Of a stretch of 64,000 nt of DNA, positions 13,036 through 23,377 are shown piece by piece. Origin of the DNA: Eublepharis macularius (Eukaryota > Chordata > Lepidosauria > Squamata > Eublepharidae); contig NC_072790.1 of assembly GCF_028583425.1 (NCBI RefSeq), positions 159,396,397 through 159,460,396 of the forward strand. The letters run 5' to 3'. A program made the position numbers and the translations under genes. Position 1 is the stretch's first letter. Each line of letters starts with the position of its first letter. Below the pieces are notes generated by a model. That model ran no database searches. It was not told where the DNA came from and saw only the letters and a program-made list of their open reading frames with translations.

Positions 13036-13316
13036 GGCTATAGAAGCTGTTTTGCGCTTCATTCAGTGCGTTGAAAGAGTTAAGAAGAGATCTCAGTGTT
13101 AACTCTTTCAAAAAACCCTTGCTTTGAGAGCAGCTATCAAGCTGTTTTGCGCTCCTCTCCTGACTTTCACTGCGTTGAAAGAGTTAACTTAAAAGAGATA
13201 TCTCTCTCCTCCTGGCTTCTCAGCCAGGAGCTATCAAGCTATCAAGCTGTTTTGCGCTCCTCTCCTGACTTTCAGTGCGTTGAAAGAGTTAACTGAAAAG
13301 AGATACCTCTCTCCTC
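13036..13316. repeat. Three-unit tandem repeat inside the nested element
   Basis: Three imperfect units of about 105 bp share the segments agctgttttgcgctcc and gtgcgttgaaagagttaa, starting near 13040, 13135 and 13235. Confidence 0.7.
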
Positions 13317-13538
13317 CAGTGCCTGCTTTTTGCAAGAAGTTGGTATGTGATTTGATGTTTCATTTGTGTTTTTCCTCTTTAAAAAACCATAGGATCTGCG
13401 AGGATCCGTGTGGATCCTGGTTTTACTTTCTTCCTGTTTAAAATATGCTTTTGGAAGACTGGCTGCTTGCTTTTAAAATCGGGTGGGGAGGAATGGATTC
13501 TATCCCTGCTTTTTTTTAAAAGCTCCAGTTGAAAAGAT

Positions 13539-14148
13539 ATGAAAAAGGCAAATTGCAAGTACAATAATAATGATAAACCAGCACAATAATAATGGACCAG
13601 CATTCAAGCAGTTAATATTTGAAAAGAGCAAGTTGCAAGTACAATAATAATAATAAACCAGCAATCAAAAAATCTGTTGGTACTGTCCTTCATGCAGTAG
13701 GTTTATATACAGTTCATGGAATCAAAATTTTGGGTGTGTTTCTTTGTAAGTACAGCGTTTTATAAGTTCAGGGGTGAAATCCATGAAGATAAAAAATGGA
13801 GTGTCTTGCTAATTGTTTTTGTGTCATCATAGATTATTGCCCTGAGGAAGCCTGGTTGGTGAAACGGAAATGTTGTAGGATGCAAGCATTCGTCCATTGG
13901 TGGCTTTCCAACAGAGTCATTTTTTATCTTTAATTGGAGCACTACCCCAACACAAATTCCTTTGATTCCATGAACTGTATATAAACCTACTGCATGAAGT
14001 ACAGTACCAACAGATTTTTTGATTGCTGGTTTATTATTATTATTGTACTTGCAACTTGCTCTTTTCAAATATTAACTGCTTGAATGCTGGTCCATTATTA
14101 TTATGCTGGTTTATCATTATTATTGTACTTGCAATTTGCCTTTTTCAT
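13539..14148. repeat. Long inverted repeat, arms of about 188 bp
   Basis: The left arm 13539-13726 is reverse-complementary to 13962-14148 with only a few mismatches. The 235-bp spacer contains ccctgaggaagcctgg followed by tgaaacgg, reminiscent of Penelope-type ribozyme cores but too degenerate to assign. Confidence 0.85.
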
Positions 14149-14389
14149 ATTATTGCATTTGCAACTTGCTCTTTTCAATTTTTGTTCTTTTCAATTTGTG
14201 TACATTGTTTATCAATTTGCATATTATACATTAATTGTTTGTTTATCAATTTGCATATTACACTATATCAACATTAATTGTGTGTTAACTGTTTGCTGCC
14301 TTTGTTACTTGTGATTCGTTAGCAGGAAGTGCTTGCCCTTTTGGTTTGGTTTGCTATTTTTTTAAAAGCTGGCTGAAACTTGTTGACGG

Positions 14390-14392
<3 letters not shown>

Positions 14393-14437
<45 letters not shown>
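14393..14437. repeat. (CT)n microsatellite
   Basis: An uninterrupted CT run of about 45 bp. It generates false Ser/Leu and Arg/Glu reading frames on the two strands. Confidence 0.95.
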
Positions 14438-14441
<4 letters not shown>

Positions 14442-14911
14442 GAGAGGCAGGGAGTGGGACGGGTCAAAAACTTTTCCCCCCTCTGCTCTAAGTGCATGCG
14501 TGTGTGTGTGTGAGAGAGAGAGAGAAAACGTCCCCTCCCTGAGGGGAGGCAGCTCGTTGCCAGGTTAAAAACTTTTTTCCCCATCTGCTCTAAGTGTGTG
14601 GGGGGGGGCGCCCCTCCGATCCCAGATCAGAAATGGGACTTGATCGGAGTGAATCGGTGATCTGGGGTCGTCACCAGAGCAGATCCACGAACAGCTTGAT
14701 CGGTATTTTTTTGGGGATCGTGCCCATGTCTATTTGGGGGTTAAGCCTAGGGAGAGCATAGTTTGGGGAGGAGAGGACCTCAGCGCGGTATAAGGCCATA
14801 GAGTCCACCATCCCAAGCACCCATTTTCTTCAGGGGAACGAATCTCTGTCCTCAGGAGATCTGTTATAATTCCAGTAGATCTCCAGGCCCTACCTGAATA
14901 TTGGGAACCCA

Positions 14912-15890
14912 AATTCTCTTCTAAGGAAACAAACCAAATTTCTGCATAAGCAATAATAATGTGAAACAAAGCTTTTTATTCCTATTGCCCACATGTATAT
15001 TTATTGTTCTTACCATTGTAAAAACATTCTAGGAGAATATGCTGTTGACAGGTAGTAATTCTTTTGAAGAGGGTAATTTCACATTTCTTCTAACTTTATT
15101 CTGTGATACTGCATGGTTTCTCTACCACTACACTAGCATCTGCTGACACCAAGGAATTGGGGGGGGGACTCTCTCCTGTTCTCACTTGAGTACAATAACC
15201 AATAGAATCAGTTGAGAACGGGATTGTGCCTTTGCTCCTTTTCTGGGGCGGGGAGGGGAGAACACCCTCACTTCACATAGCCCAGTGAGCTGAATTTCAT
15301 GAGTTATACAGAGTAGGTCATCTGACAGCTATATTTGCGTTCTGCTGAACTGCAAATACTAAATAAGGTAAACTACAGCACATAGTATTACCAGAAAGCT
15401 CCAGCATCCTGTTCCATCTGTTATAATCTGGGTGGCATACAACTGAAAACTCAGAGAGAAAGTGTTCCAAGAAAAAAGTATGTCATAGTACTATGAGAAG
15501 AATTTTCCCAACATTTTTGGTTCCAGTAACTTTTCCTATGCACATACTTTAATATGCAGTCAATAATCTCGAAAATAAAGGCTATTACTGTCTGATTGGT
15601 AAGGTGAAATACAAAGCTACATAACATTTTCTCAGTCATCCCAGTGGTTTTGTTGAAATCCCTCTGAAGTTTAAGTGACAATCAAGCTGTACATAGTAAA
15701 GAAAAATGTATGCATTTAATAAATTTTACCATTGTATACATAATAATGATGGCATTAATATCTGATCCAGTTGACTAATTAATACTACTACAGTATACAC
15801 AAAAATGTCTCTACAGTACAACTGTGAATGGAGTATTAAAATGTTTTAAAAGCATATTAAGATTTTGAATTGGAACCAATTTTTTATGAA
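14912..15890. other. Intergenic, nothing recognised
   Basis: AT-rich DNA with no supported gene or element. Confidence 0.5.
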
Positions 15891-16354
15891 CAAAAGGACT
15901 TTGCCTTCCCCTTCCCCCAGCAGCCCTACTACTCTAAGAAAACCCACCAAAAAGGATGACTCCCGGAAATGAAATTCCATGCAGCATGGTGGGGGGCGGG
16001 GCTACAGGGAGGGGAAACTGGATGAAATCTTCCTCTCCCCCCCCCCTTTACACTGGGGAACAAGGTTCAGAGCCAATGATCTATTATGAGGTCTGTCATG
16101 GTGGGTGAGGGGTGTGTGTGTGGGAAGGAGGACTCGTCTGTTCTTCCCTCTTCCACTGGGAGGCCCTGGGCACAGTAGGGAGGGACCACGGAAAGACATA
16201 AGCAGGGCATCTCAATTTTCCCTGCAACCCCTTCCCCACAATATTTACTCTTTCCCTCCTCCTGACAACCTCATATCCTCATCTTTCCCTGCTTCCTCTC
16301 CTACCCACCCAACAACAACTTACCTTTTATCTACCCCTAAATCTTCAGCTATAT
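15891..16354 (-). repeat. Unclassified pyrimidine-rich repeat, copy 2
   Basis: Similar to 10891-11394 and again directly joined to the second SINE family, so repeat plus SINE may be a single composite family. Confidence 0.45.
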
Positions 16355-17000
16355 TTATTATTTATTTACTTCATTTATATCCTGCCTTTCTCTACAATGA
16401 GGTCCCAAAGCAGTTTATATCATTCTCTCCTCTACACAACTCTGTGAAGAAGGTTAGGCTGAGTGTGTGTGATTGGTCCAACATTACCCATTGAGCACCA
16501 TGGTAGAATGGGGATTCACAAGGATTGCCAATCCACCCCGGTGGATGCAGGGAATCCCCTGTCTCAGCCTCTGCCCCCCACTGATACTCACCTGGCTGGT
16601 GCAGGGAAAAGCCCTGGGGAACAGGCCCAGGAGGCAAAAAAGCTCCCAGGCCACCGCACAGTGAGCATGCTCCCCGCAGGCATGACAATATCACTTTATC
16701 AAATGATGTCATTGCACCCAGCAGTGGACATGCGTCCGCCCTTCACAGGGCCCAATTTGGGCCCCTGTGAAGCATGGGAGCATGCTCATTGTCAGGCACG
16801 ATGACATCACTCTCCGGAGTGACATCATCACGCCTGCAGGGAATGCGCAGGTGCTTTGTGAGCACATGAGGAGACCAACAAGGTAAGTACCAGCCCCCTC
16901 CCCCCTGTCAGGAGGGTAAGAGGACCTGGCAACCCTAGGACTCACATCTGGGGCTCCCAGATCCTACTCTGAAACTTTAACCAAAGGACTGCACTAGCTT
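16355..17000 (-). mobile_element. Second-family SINE, antisense, interrupted by MITE
   Basis: SINE sequence 16355-16519 (tail tatttattatttattta, body tagaatggggattcac) resumes at 16938 with ggactcacatctgg...ctgaaactttaacc. The intervening sequence is the MITE at 16520-16937. Confidence 0.65.
16520..16937. mobile_element. hAT-type MITE inserted in a SINE
   Basis: The TIRs are aaggattgcca on the left and ctggcaaccct on the right. Flanks ggattcac (16512-16519) and ggactcac (16938-16945) form an 8-bp duplication with one mismatch. A CRE-like dyad is at 16800-16829 (gatgacatcactc/gagtgacatcatc) and a degenerate one near 16683. Confidence 0.75.
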
Positions 17001-17042
17001 TCATGGGGTGAAATCTTTATATATATGGAAGCATGCTCATTG

Positions 17043-17043
<1 letters not shown>

Positions 17044-17083
<40 letters not shown>

Positions 17084-17107
17084 CGCGCGTGCACGTGCAC
17101 GTGCACG
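17044..17107. repeat. (GT)n plus CG-rich alternating purine-pyrimidine tract
   Basis: Sixty-four bases alternate strictly, with (GT)n running into gcgcgcacgcgcgtgcac and then repeated gtgcac. This is a strong sequence candidate for left-handed Z-DNA. Confidence 0.9.
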
Positions 17108-17621
17108 GTTCCACACCACAGATTTGGCCAGGTTGAGAAGTAGTAACGGTTTCCTGAGATCCTATCAAGGAAAGAGGTGCAGCCCACAGAAAGGATATTT
17201 TTGATGATGGGAAATTATGCTTCGAGGATGTGCGTACTATGTTGTTTATGCCTGGAGGATATGTGCACTGTGGCACTTATCCTCCAACCTCAATTGCTCC
17301 CCCACACTCTCCCCCCCACAGCCTTTCATCAGCAAAAGTTCAGTCTTCCTTAAGGTTGAGAAATCAGGAATTAGTCTTGTATCTTTGCCAAGCCCAATTC
17401 CCTCCCACCCTTTTTTAACTCAGATGTAAGGAAATCAAATGGCAGACCTCCTTACATAGGAAGTAAGAGGTGATCAAGGAAGGAGAAAAAGGAGTATAGC
17501 TTGTTTCTACCGTTTTTAACAGATGTGGTAGACATTTTAAAAACAAATCACTTTTGTTTTTTTATCTCTGATAAAAGTACACCATTACTCAAAATGCATC
17601 AGACAGAACTGTGGAGCATTT
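17108..17621. other. Intergenic, nothing recognised
   Basis: No supported gene or element. Confidence 0.5.
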
Positions 17622-17637
17622 TTAAAAAAATAGTACC

Positions 17638-18204
17638 CATGTCAACACCCATAGGGGTGTTAATACATATTATAATGACAATAGTATATTTGATAGAATA
17701 TATGTTTAAAAGAAATAGAATATGTTTAAACTAAGACTTTTGTTATATATTATATTATATTATATATTATATTATATTATATTATATTATATTATATTAT
17801 ATTATATTATATTATATTATATTATATTATATTATATTATATTATATTATATTATATTATACTGGTCTGCTATATTGAGGGGTATAAGATTTATACTATA
17901 TTGATAGTATAATTGATAGATGTATATTATACTGATAGAATATTTGATAGTATAATTGATAGAAGCATGCTATATTGATAGGATATTTGATATATATGAT
18001 AGAATACCTGGAAAAAAATTAGAATGTGCTTAGACTAAGGGAACTATCAAGTAATAAGAGGGGGTAAGGGTTGGAAAGCTGTTGGAAGTCGATAGAGAGG
18101 GGGGAGGAAAAGGGTGGGGGATAGGGTTAATTAGATATTGAGGGAATGTATGTATTGAATTTGAAAAGTATACTCACCAATAAAAATTTTCTAAAAAAAA
18201 AAAA
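17638..18204 (+). mobile_element. 5'-truncated L1 3' end with 16-bp TSD
   Basis: It is flanked by a perfect 16-bp duplication ttaaaaaaatagtacc (17622-17637 and 18205-18220) and ends in an A-rich tail after caataaaaattttct. The 3' segment (gggttggaaagctgttgg) matches the 3' end of the L1 at 62850-64000 on the other strand. A (TTATA)n run lies inside it. Confidence 0.8.
17742..17866. repeat. (TATAT/ATATT)n microsatellite
   Basis: About 125 bp of a near-perfect pentanucleotide ttata repeat inside the L1 3' fragment. Confidence 0.95.
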
Positions 18205-18462
18205 TTAAAAAAATAGTACCTGTTTCATAAGTTCACCTCCTCTTTTTTCTGAGGTATAGGATTCCCACAGCCATAGCTCTGAAGGGGAAATTGAGATAAA
18301 GAAAAATAAAGAAGGCAGCCAAAGAAGAAAACATAGTAATGGGTGCTTTTGGTCACCTTCCCATTGACTGGGTAAATGTACGCTCAGGCTGTGAAGCAAA
18401 GAAAGAAACATTTCCAGTTCCTATATATTGTGGTGCCTTGGAAGGATCAATAAATAATAATA

Positions 18463-18468
18463 ATAACA

Positions 18469-18506
<38 letters not shown>
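18463..18506. repeat. (TAC)n microsatellite
   Basis: A tac/act trinucleotide run of about 40 bp abutting the tail of the antisense SINE. It probably expanded from that tail. Confidence 0.9.
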
Positions 18507-18508
18507 AA

Positions 18509-18742
18509 CATTCGATTTATATACCGCCCTTCAGGACAACTTAATACCCACTCAGAGCGGTTTACAAAGTGTTATTATTACCCCACAATAATCGCCCTGT
18601 GAGATGGGTGGGGCTGAGAGAGCTCCAGAGAACTGTGACTCACCCAAGGTCACCCAGCTGGCTTCAAGTGGAAGAGTGGGGAATCAAACCCAGCTCTCTA
18701 AATTAGAGTCCCGTGCTCTTAACCACTACACCAAACTGGCTA
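18509..18742 (-). mobile_element. tRNA-derived SINE (Sauria-type), antisense
   Basis: The reverse complement of the 10139 family: tail cgatttatataccgccc, box B as gaatcaaacccagc, head aaccactacaccaaactggc. Confidence 0.85.
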
Positions 18743-19214
18743 ATAAACAGGAAATGCTCCCATACAATTCTGAGTGATGTCTAGGATCTGACTGAGATAT
18801 TTATTGAGCTGATGAGGAATAGTTAGTACAGTGCTCTTAAATTCAACATACAGCTCTAAGTGGAATGTTGCACAGCAAATCTAACATGGCTACCTCTAGT
18901 TTCAAAAGCTAGTGTAGAATCTCGTAATTTAGGGGATTTGTTAGATAGCAGAGTTGAGTGTCAGTTTCTTCTGGACGGAAATTATTTAAAGTGGTTATAG
19001 AGAAATACAGTGTTAATGGATACTAGAGGTTAGAAAAAGTACAAACAAACTGATGCAAGAGGGATTAACAAGCAGAATCAAGGAGGCGATATTCTATTTT
19101 TTTAAAAAAAATCATTACATTTAAAAAGAGGACATGCACTTACAATTTCACTCATACACCAAAGTGCACAGAAATTGTAAGTTAAGGCTGCTACTTTAAT
19201 TTCTGCATTATGTG
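18743..19214. other. Intergenic, nothing recognised
   Basis: No supported gene or element. Confidence 0.5.
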
Positions 19215-19219
19215 AGTAC

Positions 19220-19646
19220 TGTCAGACTATGGCATTCCAGACACGAGCGTCTGTCTTACTCCCTTCTGTAAGAAGACAAGGTCTTTTGATTTCAAAAGGT
19301 TTTATTTTGAAAGACAGCATTCAGGCCCAGACGTCCATATTCCAGGATTAGAGATCCTGGCTGAACAAGGCATTGTTAGGAATGAGGCACAGAACTACAG
19401 CTGTTACATTTCACACTCACAGAGCCCAGCCTCCCCCAGAGTTCACATAGCAGGAGAGTTCTCTGTGGGAACACTAGCCAAGGTCGAATCGGCTCGAAGA
19501 AAAGATAAGACAGTATCCTCTCCCATAGAATTGGCTCCTCGCAGGCGGTGGGGCCTAGAGGGAAAAGAAGACTAAACAACTACAGAATTAAACATGGCGT
19601 TACTCAGGTTGCTTCCTTTCAGGCACTATACAAACAGATCCTGACA
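19220..19646 (-). mobile_element. Solo LTR with perfect 5-bp TSD
   Basis: It is flanked by agtac on both sides (19215-19219 and 19647-19651). On the minus strand it runs from TGTCAGGATC to GTCTGACA, with 6-bp inverted termini tgtcag/ctgaca and an AATAAAACC poly(A) signal shortly before its 3' end. At 427 bp with a 5-bp duplication it fits a solo LTR of a retrovirus-like, Gypsy or BEL element. It is not similar to the other LTRs in the window. Confidence 0.85.
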
Positions 19647-19651
19647 AGTAC

Positions 19652-20368
19652 TGAAATTGTATAGTATATTTCATGCTGACTTACAGCTGCTGTGTTGCTA
19701 AATTTCTTGAGAGCTGGCTACAGGAATTAAGCACAGATGAGATGGAAGGAACTGGTTTATTCAAATTAGAAGTACAGCTGTTTGTCAGTTTGTGTAGTGA
19801 TCTGTCTCAGTGATTACAGACTACGCAAAGGGTCAGGTCACTGAGAGTCTGCAATTTTTTTTATAATGAATTCTGTTAATTTTCCCCATGTGAGTCATAA
19901 AATCTCTCCCCTAACACCATCAGAAGAAGCAACTCAATTAAGTCAAAGATAGGTAAAATGGGTCACAGGAATGCAGTCACAGAGTGATAATATTCTTATA
20001 AATTAGTATGGTATGTTTTGCAAAATGTGTGTGAAAACTCTGCAGTGCCATCTAGTGGTTTTTAATTTATAAGCAAACTCCTTACATGCATGCCTTTCAG
20101 TAGGAATATTTCTATACATATATGGAATTTTAAAGATGAATATAACTAATTTGTCACTATTTCAGAAAAAAATGGATGTAGCCTGTAGAGTCTACAACTC
20201 ATCTCACTGTCTATCCTGATAAGAACATCTAGATTACTTAGTTGGAAAAGTTAAAATACTGTATCACTATAAAAAAGCAAAGCATTAAATAGAACTGAAA
20301 AAAATAGGCTTTGTAACACTAGTTTCAATTTGGACATAGATTATCTGTGTCCTTATGTCCCATTCATA
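19652..20368. other. Intergenic, nothing recognised
   Basis: No supported gene or element. Confidence 0.5.
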
Positions 20369-20379
20369 AGGATCAGACT

Positions 20380-20457
20380 GATAGCCTATTCATTCATTTA
20401 TATCTAAAATCTCATATTCATATGAGACTTTAGATATAAATGAATGAATAGGCTATC
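20380..20457. repeat. Near-perfect 38-bp-arm palindrome
   Basis: Arms 20380-20417 and 20420-20457 are reverse complements with one mismatch and a 2-nt centre. Partial symmetry continues outward for about 10 bp. Confidence 0.9.
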
Positions 20458-20488
20458 CGTCTTATCCCTTTGCAAGTTACAACTGTAC

Positions 20489-20909
20489 TGTTCCAGCAGC
20501 AAGCTGACTATATTAATCAATATGCACCAGACTAGAATGTATGCCTATAGTTTTAAGAGAAGTGCATCTTGGGAATTGTAGTGCCTTACCCCACAGGTTC
20601 AGTTCCTGGGGCATTCAAAGCCCGCCAAAACTTGTTAAGGCCATTTCCTCTTTTGTTCATTCACACCTCAGCAGGGAGAGGAGCAAGGCATCTCTTTTTT
20701 CACCACATTCATTGGGTCTACAAAGCTCCATCAAGTGCCTTTATGCATGAAAGATGCACTCTCTCCTTTCATTATTTAGAAGAATTGTGAGTAGAGATTC
20801 CTTACGTGTATGAAGAAGTTAAATAAAACCATTTAAGTTTGTAACCCGTGTGTGTGCATTGACACTTGACGACAAAGGGTTGGGATTCCCTCCTCTCGTC
20901 AGAATAGTG
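20489..20909 (+). repeat. BEL/Pao 5' LTR
   Basis: It begins tgttccagcagcaagctg and includes aataaaacc near 20822. It matches 26153-26575 with few differences. Its 3' edge (tcgtcagaatagtg) is slightly decayed where the Penelope fragment begins. Confidence 0.85.
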
Positions 20910-20968
20910 AAAAAAGAGAGATGAGTTTGATGGTTGTTGGGGGTTTTCCGGGCTGTATTGCCGTGGTC

Positions 20969-21034
20969 TTGGCATTGTAGTTCCTGACGTTTCGCCAGCA
21001 GCTGTGGCTGGCATCTTCAGAGGTGTAGCACCAA
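20969..21034 (-). ncRNA. Minimal hammerhead ribozyme motif, Penelope copy 1
   Basis: On the minus strand: stem I half ttggtg, core CTGAAGA, stem II gccag/ctggc, core GAAAC then GTC, and stem I return tgccaa. Stem III is reduced to two pairs without a loop, as reported for Penelope hammerheads thought to act as dimers. Activity is not shown. Confidence 0.65.
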
Positions 21035-21095
21035 AAGACAGAGATCTCTCAGTGTCACAGTGTGGAAAAGATGTAGGTCATTTGTATCTACTCAG

Positions 21096-21241
21096 GAGGG
21101 GTGGGGTTGAGCTGAGTCATTCTGTAAGAGTTTCCCAGGGTGTGGAATGCTAATGGCGGGAAACTCTTCCACACCCTGGCGGGAAACTCTTCCACACCCT
21201 GGGAAACTCTTACAGAATGACTCAGCTCAACCCCACCCCTC
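21096..21241. repeat. Perfect 51-bp inverted repeat
   Basis: 21096-21146 equals the reverse complement of 21191-21241. The 44-bp spacer itself contains further partial copies of the arm (gggaaactcttccacaccct, repeated). Confidence 0.9.
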
Positions 21242-21478
21242 CCAGCCCTGTGCTTGAGGAAACAGCCTAGCCACAGCTCCCTTAGTGCAAAGCCAGAGCA
21301 CTGCAAGTTTGGAAGAGATCCCTGAGTGCTGCGCCCTCCGGAGGCCAACTCTTGCAATCGCACCTAATTATCTTCTGTAGCAACCTTCAGTCATACAGCT
21401 ACTCTGTGACAGCACTACCCAGTGGATTTATACGGAATCAGTTTTTCCTTGCAGTTCTTACTAATTTACAGCCAAAAA

Positions 21479-23377
21479 ATGGAAAATTCCTTGGGACACC
21501 TCCCTGATTCCACTGCAGTCATCACTTCTGGTGAGACAACGTTAGTCCCCTCTGGTGACACATCTGCATCTGCTGCAACTGGCTACACAGAAGCAAGGGC
21601 TGTGCTTCAGACTCGAGAAAGAAATCCTTCACCTAGGATGCATGAACACTTATCCAATAAGAAGGCTGAACTGCATCTGAAAGCTGAGAAGGCCTGGCTT
21701 AAAGTGCAGACAGCTCTGGACAGCGTTGCCAAGGTGTCTGGATTGGATGAGGCAGATGCTTCACGAACCCATTTAATTGCCCAGTACCTGGCCTGGAAAG
21801 CACTTCGGGACCGCATCTTCAGCGTCCTAGACCAGCTGAACACTACTGAGGCGTGTAGGGAAAGGCAATATCTACAGGATGCATACAGTGGGCAGGAAAG
21901 CCTTGTAGAGACTGCCATGACAAATCTGGAAGACCTCATCAAGGCAGAAGAAGCACATCTCCCTGGCACGGATGATGCCGAACAACCAGCTGGAGCTACT
22001 GCATCTAGACATCCCATTCCTCTTACTGCACCTCCAGCACACCATGCATCTTCAAAGGCTTCTGCAGCTAAATACAGCAAGTCATCACGTGCCAGTCGCA
22101 TGGAGATCGTCAAGGCAAAAGTTGAAGCTGCTGCTGCAGCCAAGAGAGCTGAGTTTGCCAAGAAGGAAGAGAACCTTAGAAGAGAGGCTGCAAAGAATAG
22201 TACGGGAGATAGAGGCTGAGGACCATGATGCAAAAATTGCAACGCTCCGGAAGGAAGCTGAGGCTGCAGAATTGCTCGCCCGGGCCATGATTCTTGAAGA
22301 AGATTGCCTCCAGGTGGCTTATACTCAGCCAGCGCCCCTATTTGGAACCATGCTGCCCCTGTTCCAGCTCAGCCTGTCACCCCAGCTCTTGCTCTGCATT
22401 TGCCCATTGTTCCAATTCCTGCTCCGCATCAACCTGGTGCTCCAGTTGCTGCTCCACTTCAACCTGCTGCTCCAGTTCTCACTCCACTTCATCCTGCTGC
22501 TCCAGTTCCTGCTCCGTTTCAACCTACCGCTCCTGTTTCTGCTCTACAGCAACCTGCTGCTCCAGTTCCTGCTGCTCCACAGCAGCCTCGCCACAGCTGC
22601 CCCACCTGGGATCTCGGAATGTGTGCAATGCCCCGATGGCCACGACGAGACCATGCTGAATGGAGCATCCAGAAGTTCTCCGATCGCCCAGACGACTACT
22701 TGCTTTGAAAGGCGATGTTCCAAGGAGCTACTAGGGATATGAAGTTGCGGCCCGATGAGGAACTCACACTCCGAATCGTATGATTAGGTCCTGGGTCAGC
22801 AGCTCAGGCTCGACGTGTCTTCACAGCACATGTCGAAGATTCTGGGACAGCCCTTGCACGGGTCTGGGAACGACTTGATGAATGCTATGGAGCATCGTCT
22901 GAAATTGAGGGCTCACTCATGCTGTGGCTAAGGAGGTTTCCCAAGTTACCAGCCACTGAACCTTGGCGACTTTGGGACTTGGCTGATATCCTTGCAGAGC
23001 TGGAAGCTGCCAAGAGGAATCTGAGACTACCTGGGCTGGCATTCCTTGACCAACATTTGGCACAGATGGTGATTACAGAGAAGTTACCAGCCTCACTACA
23101 AGACAAGTGGGGAGACACTGTAAGCAGTTACAAGGACGGGCATCTGGGGATGTATCCCCCCTTCTTACTTCTCGTGAGCTTTGTCACCCGGTTGGCAAGA
23201 ACGTGCAATGACACACAATGTGGATACGCCATCCGTCCCTCTACCTTTCAACTTGACAGGGCGTCTCCATGGGATACCAGAGCCAAGCCAGCAGTGTCCG
23301 TGCGTAAAACAGGGGTGTCTACCATGCCAGCTACTTCCAGAGGGAAGACCCGACCAGATCAGAAGCCTCCAGAATGA
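21479..23377 (+). pseudogene. BEL/Pao gag, broken by frameshifts
   Basis: The reading frame starts at ATG 21479 (MENSLGHLPDS) and runs as a charged helical region to about 22195. It then shifts frame: a Glu/Ala-rich helix (IEAEDHDAKIATLRKEAEAA) lies in another frame, followed by a Pro/Ala-rich stretch encoded at 22304-22708 (repeated PAAPVPAP-type units). A capsid-like part at 22919-23377 contains PGLAFLDQHLAQ, EKLPASLQDKWGD and PPFLLLVSFV, which resemble BEL gag (DUF1759-type) segments. At least two frame changes mean no intact Gag. In BEL elements Gag forms the particle that packages the RNA. Confidence 0.8.

Larger units (their letters stand above)
12685..14732. mobile_element. 2-kb hAT-type non-autonomous element, nested
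   Basis: It is flanked by a perfect 8-bp target duplication tttggggg (12677-12684 and 14733-14740). The termini are inverted: tagagatgggaacgatc on the left and gatcgtgcccatgtcta on the right. No transposase frame is present. The interior holds a roughly 105-bp tandem repeat (13036-13316), a 188-bp inverted repeat (13539-14148) and a (CT)n tract (14393-14437). Confidence 0.8.
12640..14911. mobile_element. Host hAT-type element split by a nested insertion
   Basis: The left part (12640-12684) starts tagggttgccaact and runs tttctggagatttggggg. The right part (14733-14911) continues with ggggaggagaggacctc and ends ctccaggccctacctg...ttgggaaccca. The two halves read as one common squamate MITE interrupted by the 12685-14732 element. 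Its own target duplication was not clear. Confidence 0.6.
20910..21243 (-). mobile_element. Penelope-like 3' fragment with fold-back end
   Basis: Minus-strand Penelope tail (ggttgttgggggttttccgg, cgccagcagctgtggctgg) that includes a hammerhead-like motif at 20969-21034. It ends in a perfect 51-bp inverted repeat (21096-21146 with 21191-21241). It sits between the BEL 5' LTR and leader. Confidence 0.75.

Noticed and set aside
14354..14584. Arg/Glu and Ser/Leu repeat peptides
   Set aside because: Pure translation artefact of the (CT)n tract; likewise the (GA)n frames at 46739-47068.
21607..22242. 211-aa antisense frame over BEL gag
   Set aside because: It mirrors the Ala/Ser/Leu-biased gag coding strand and has no domain of its own.
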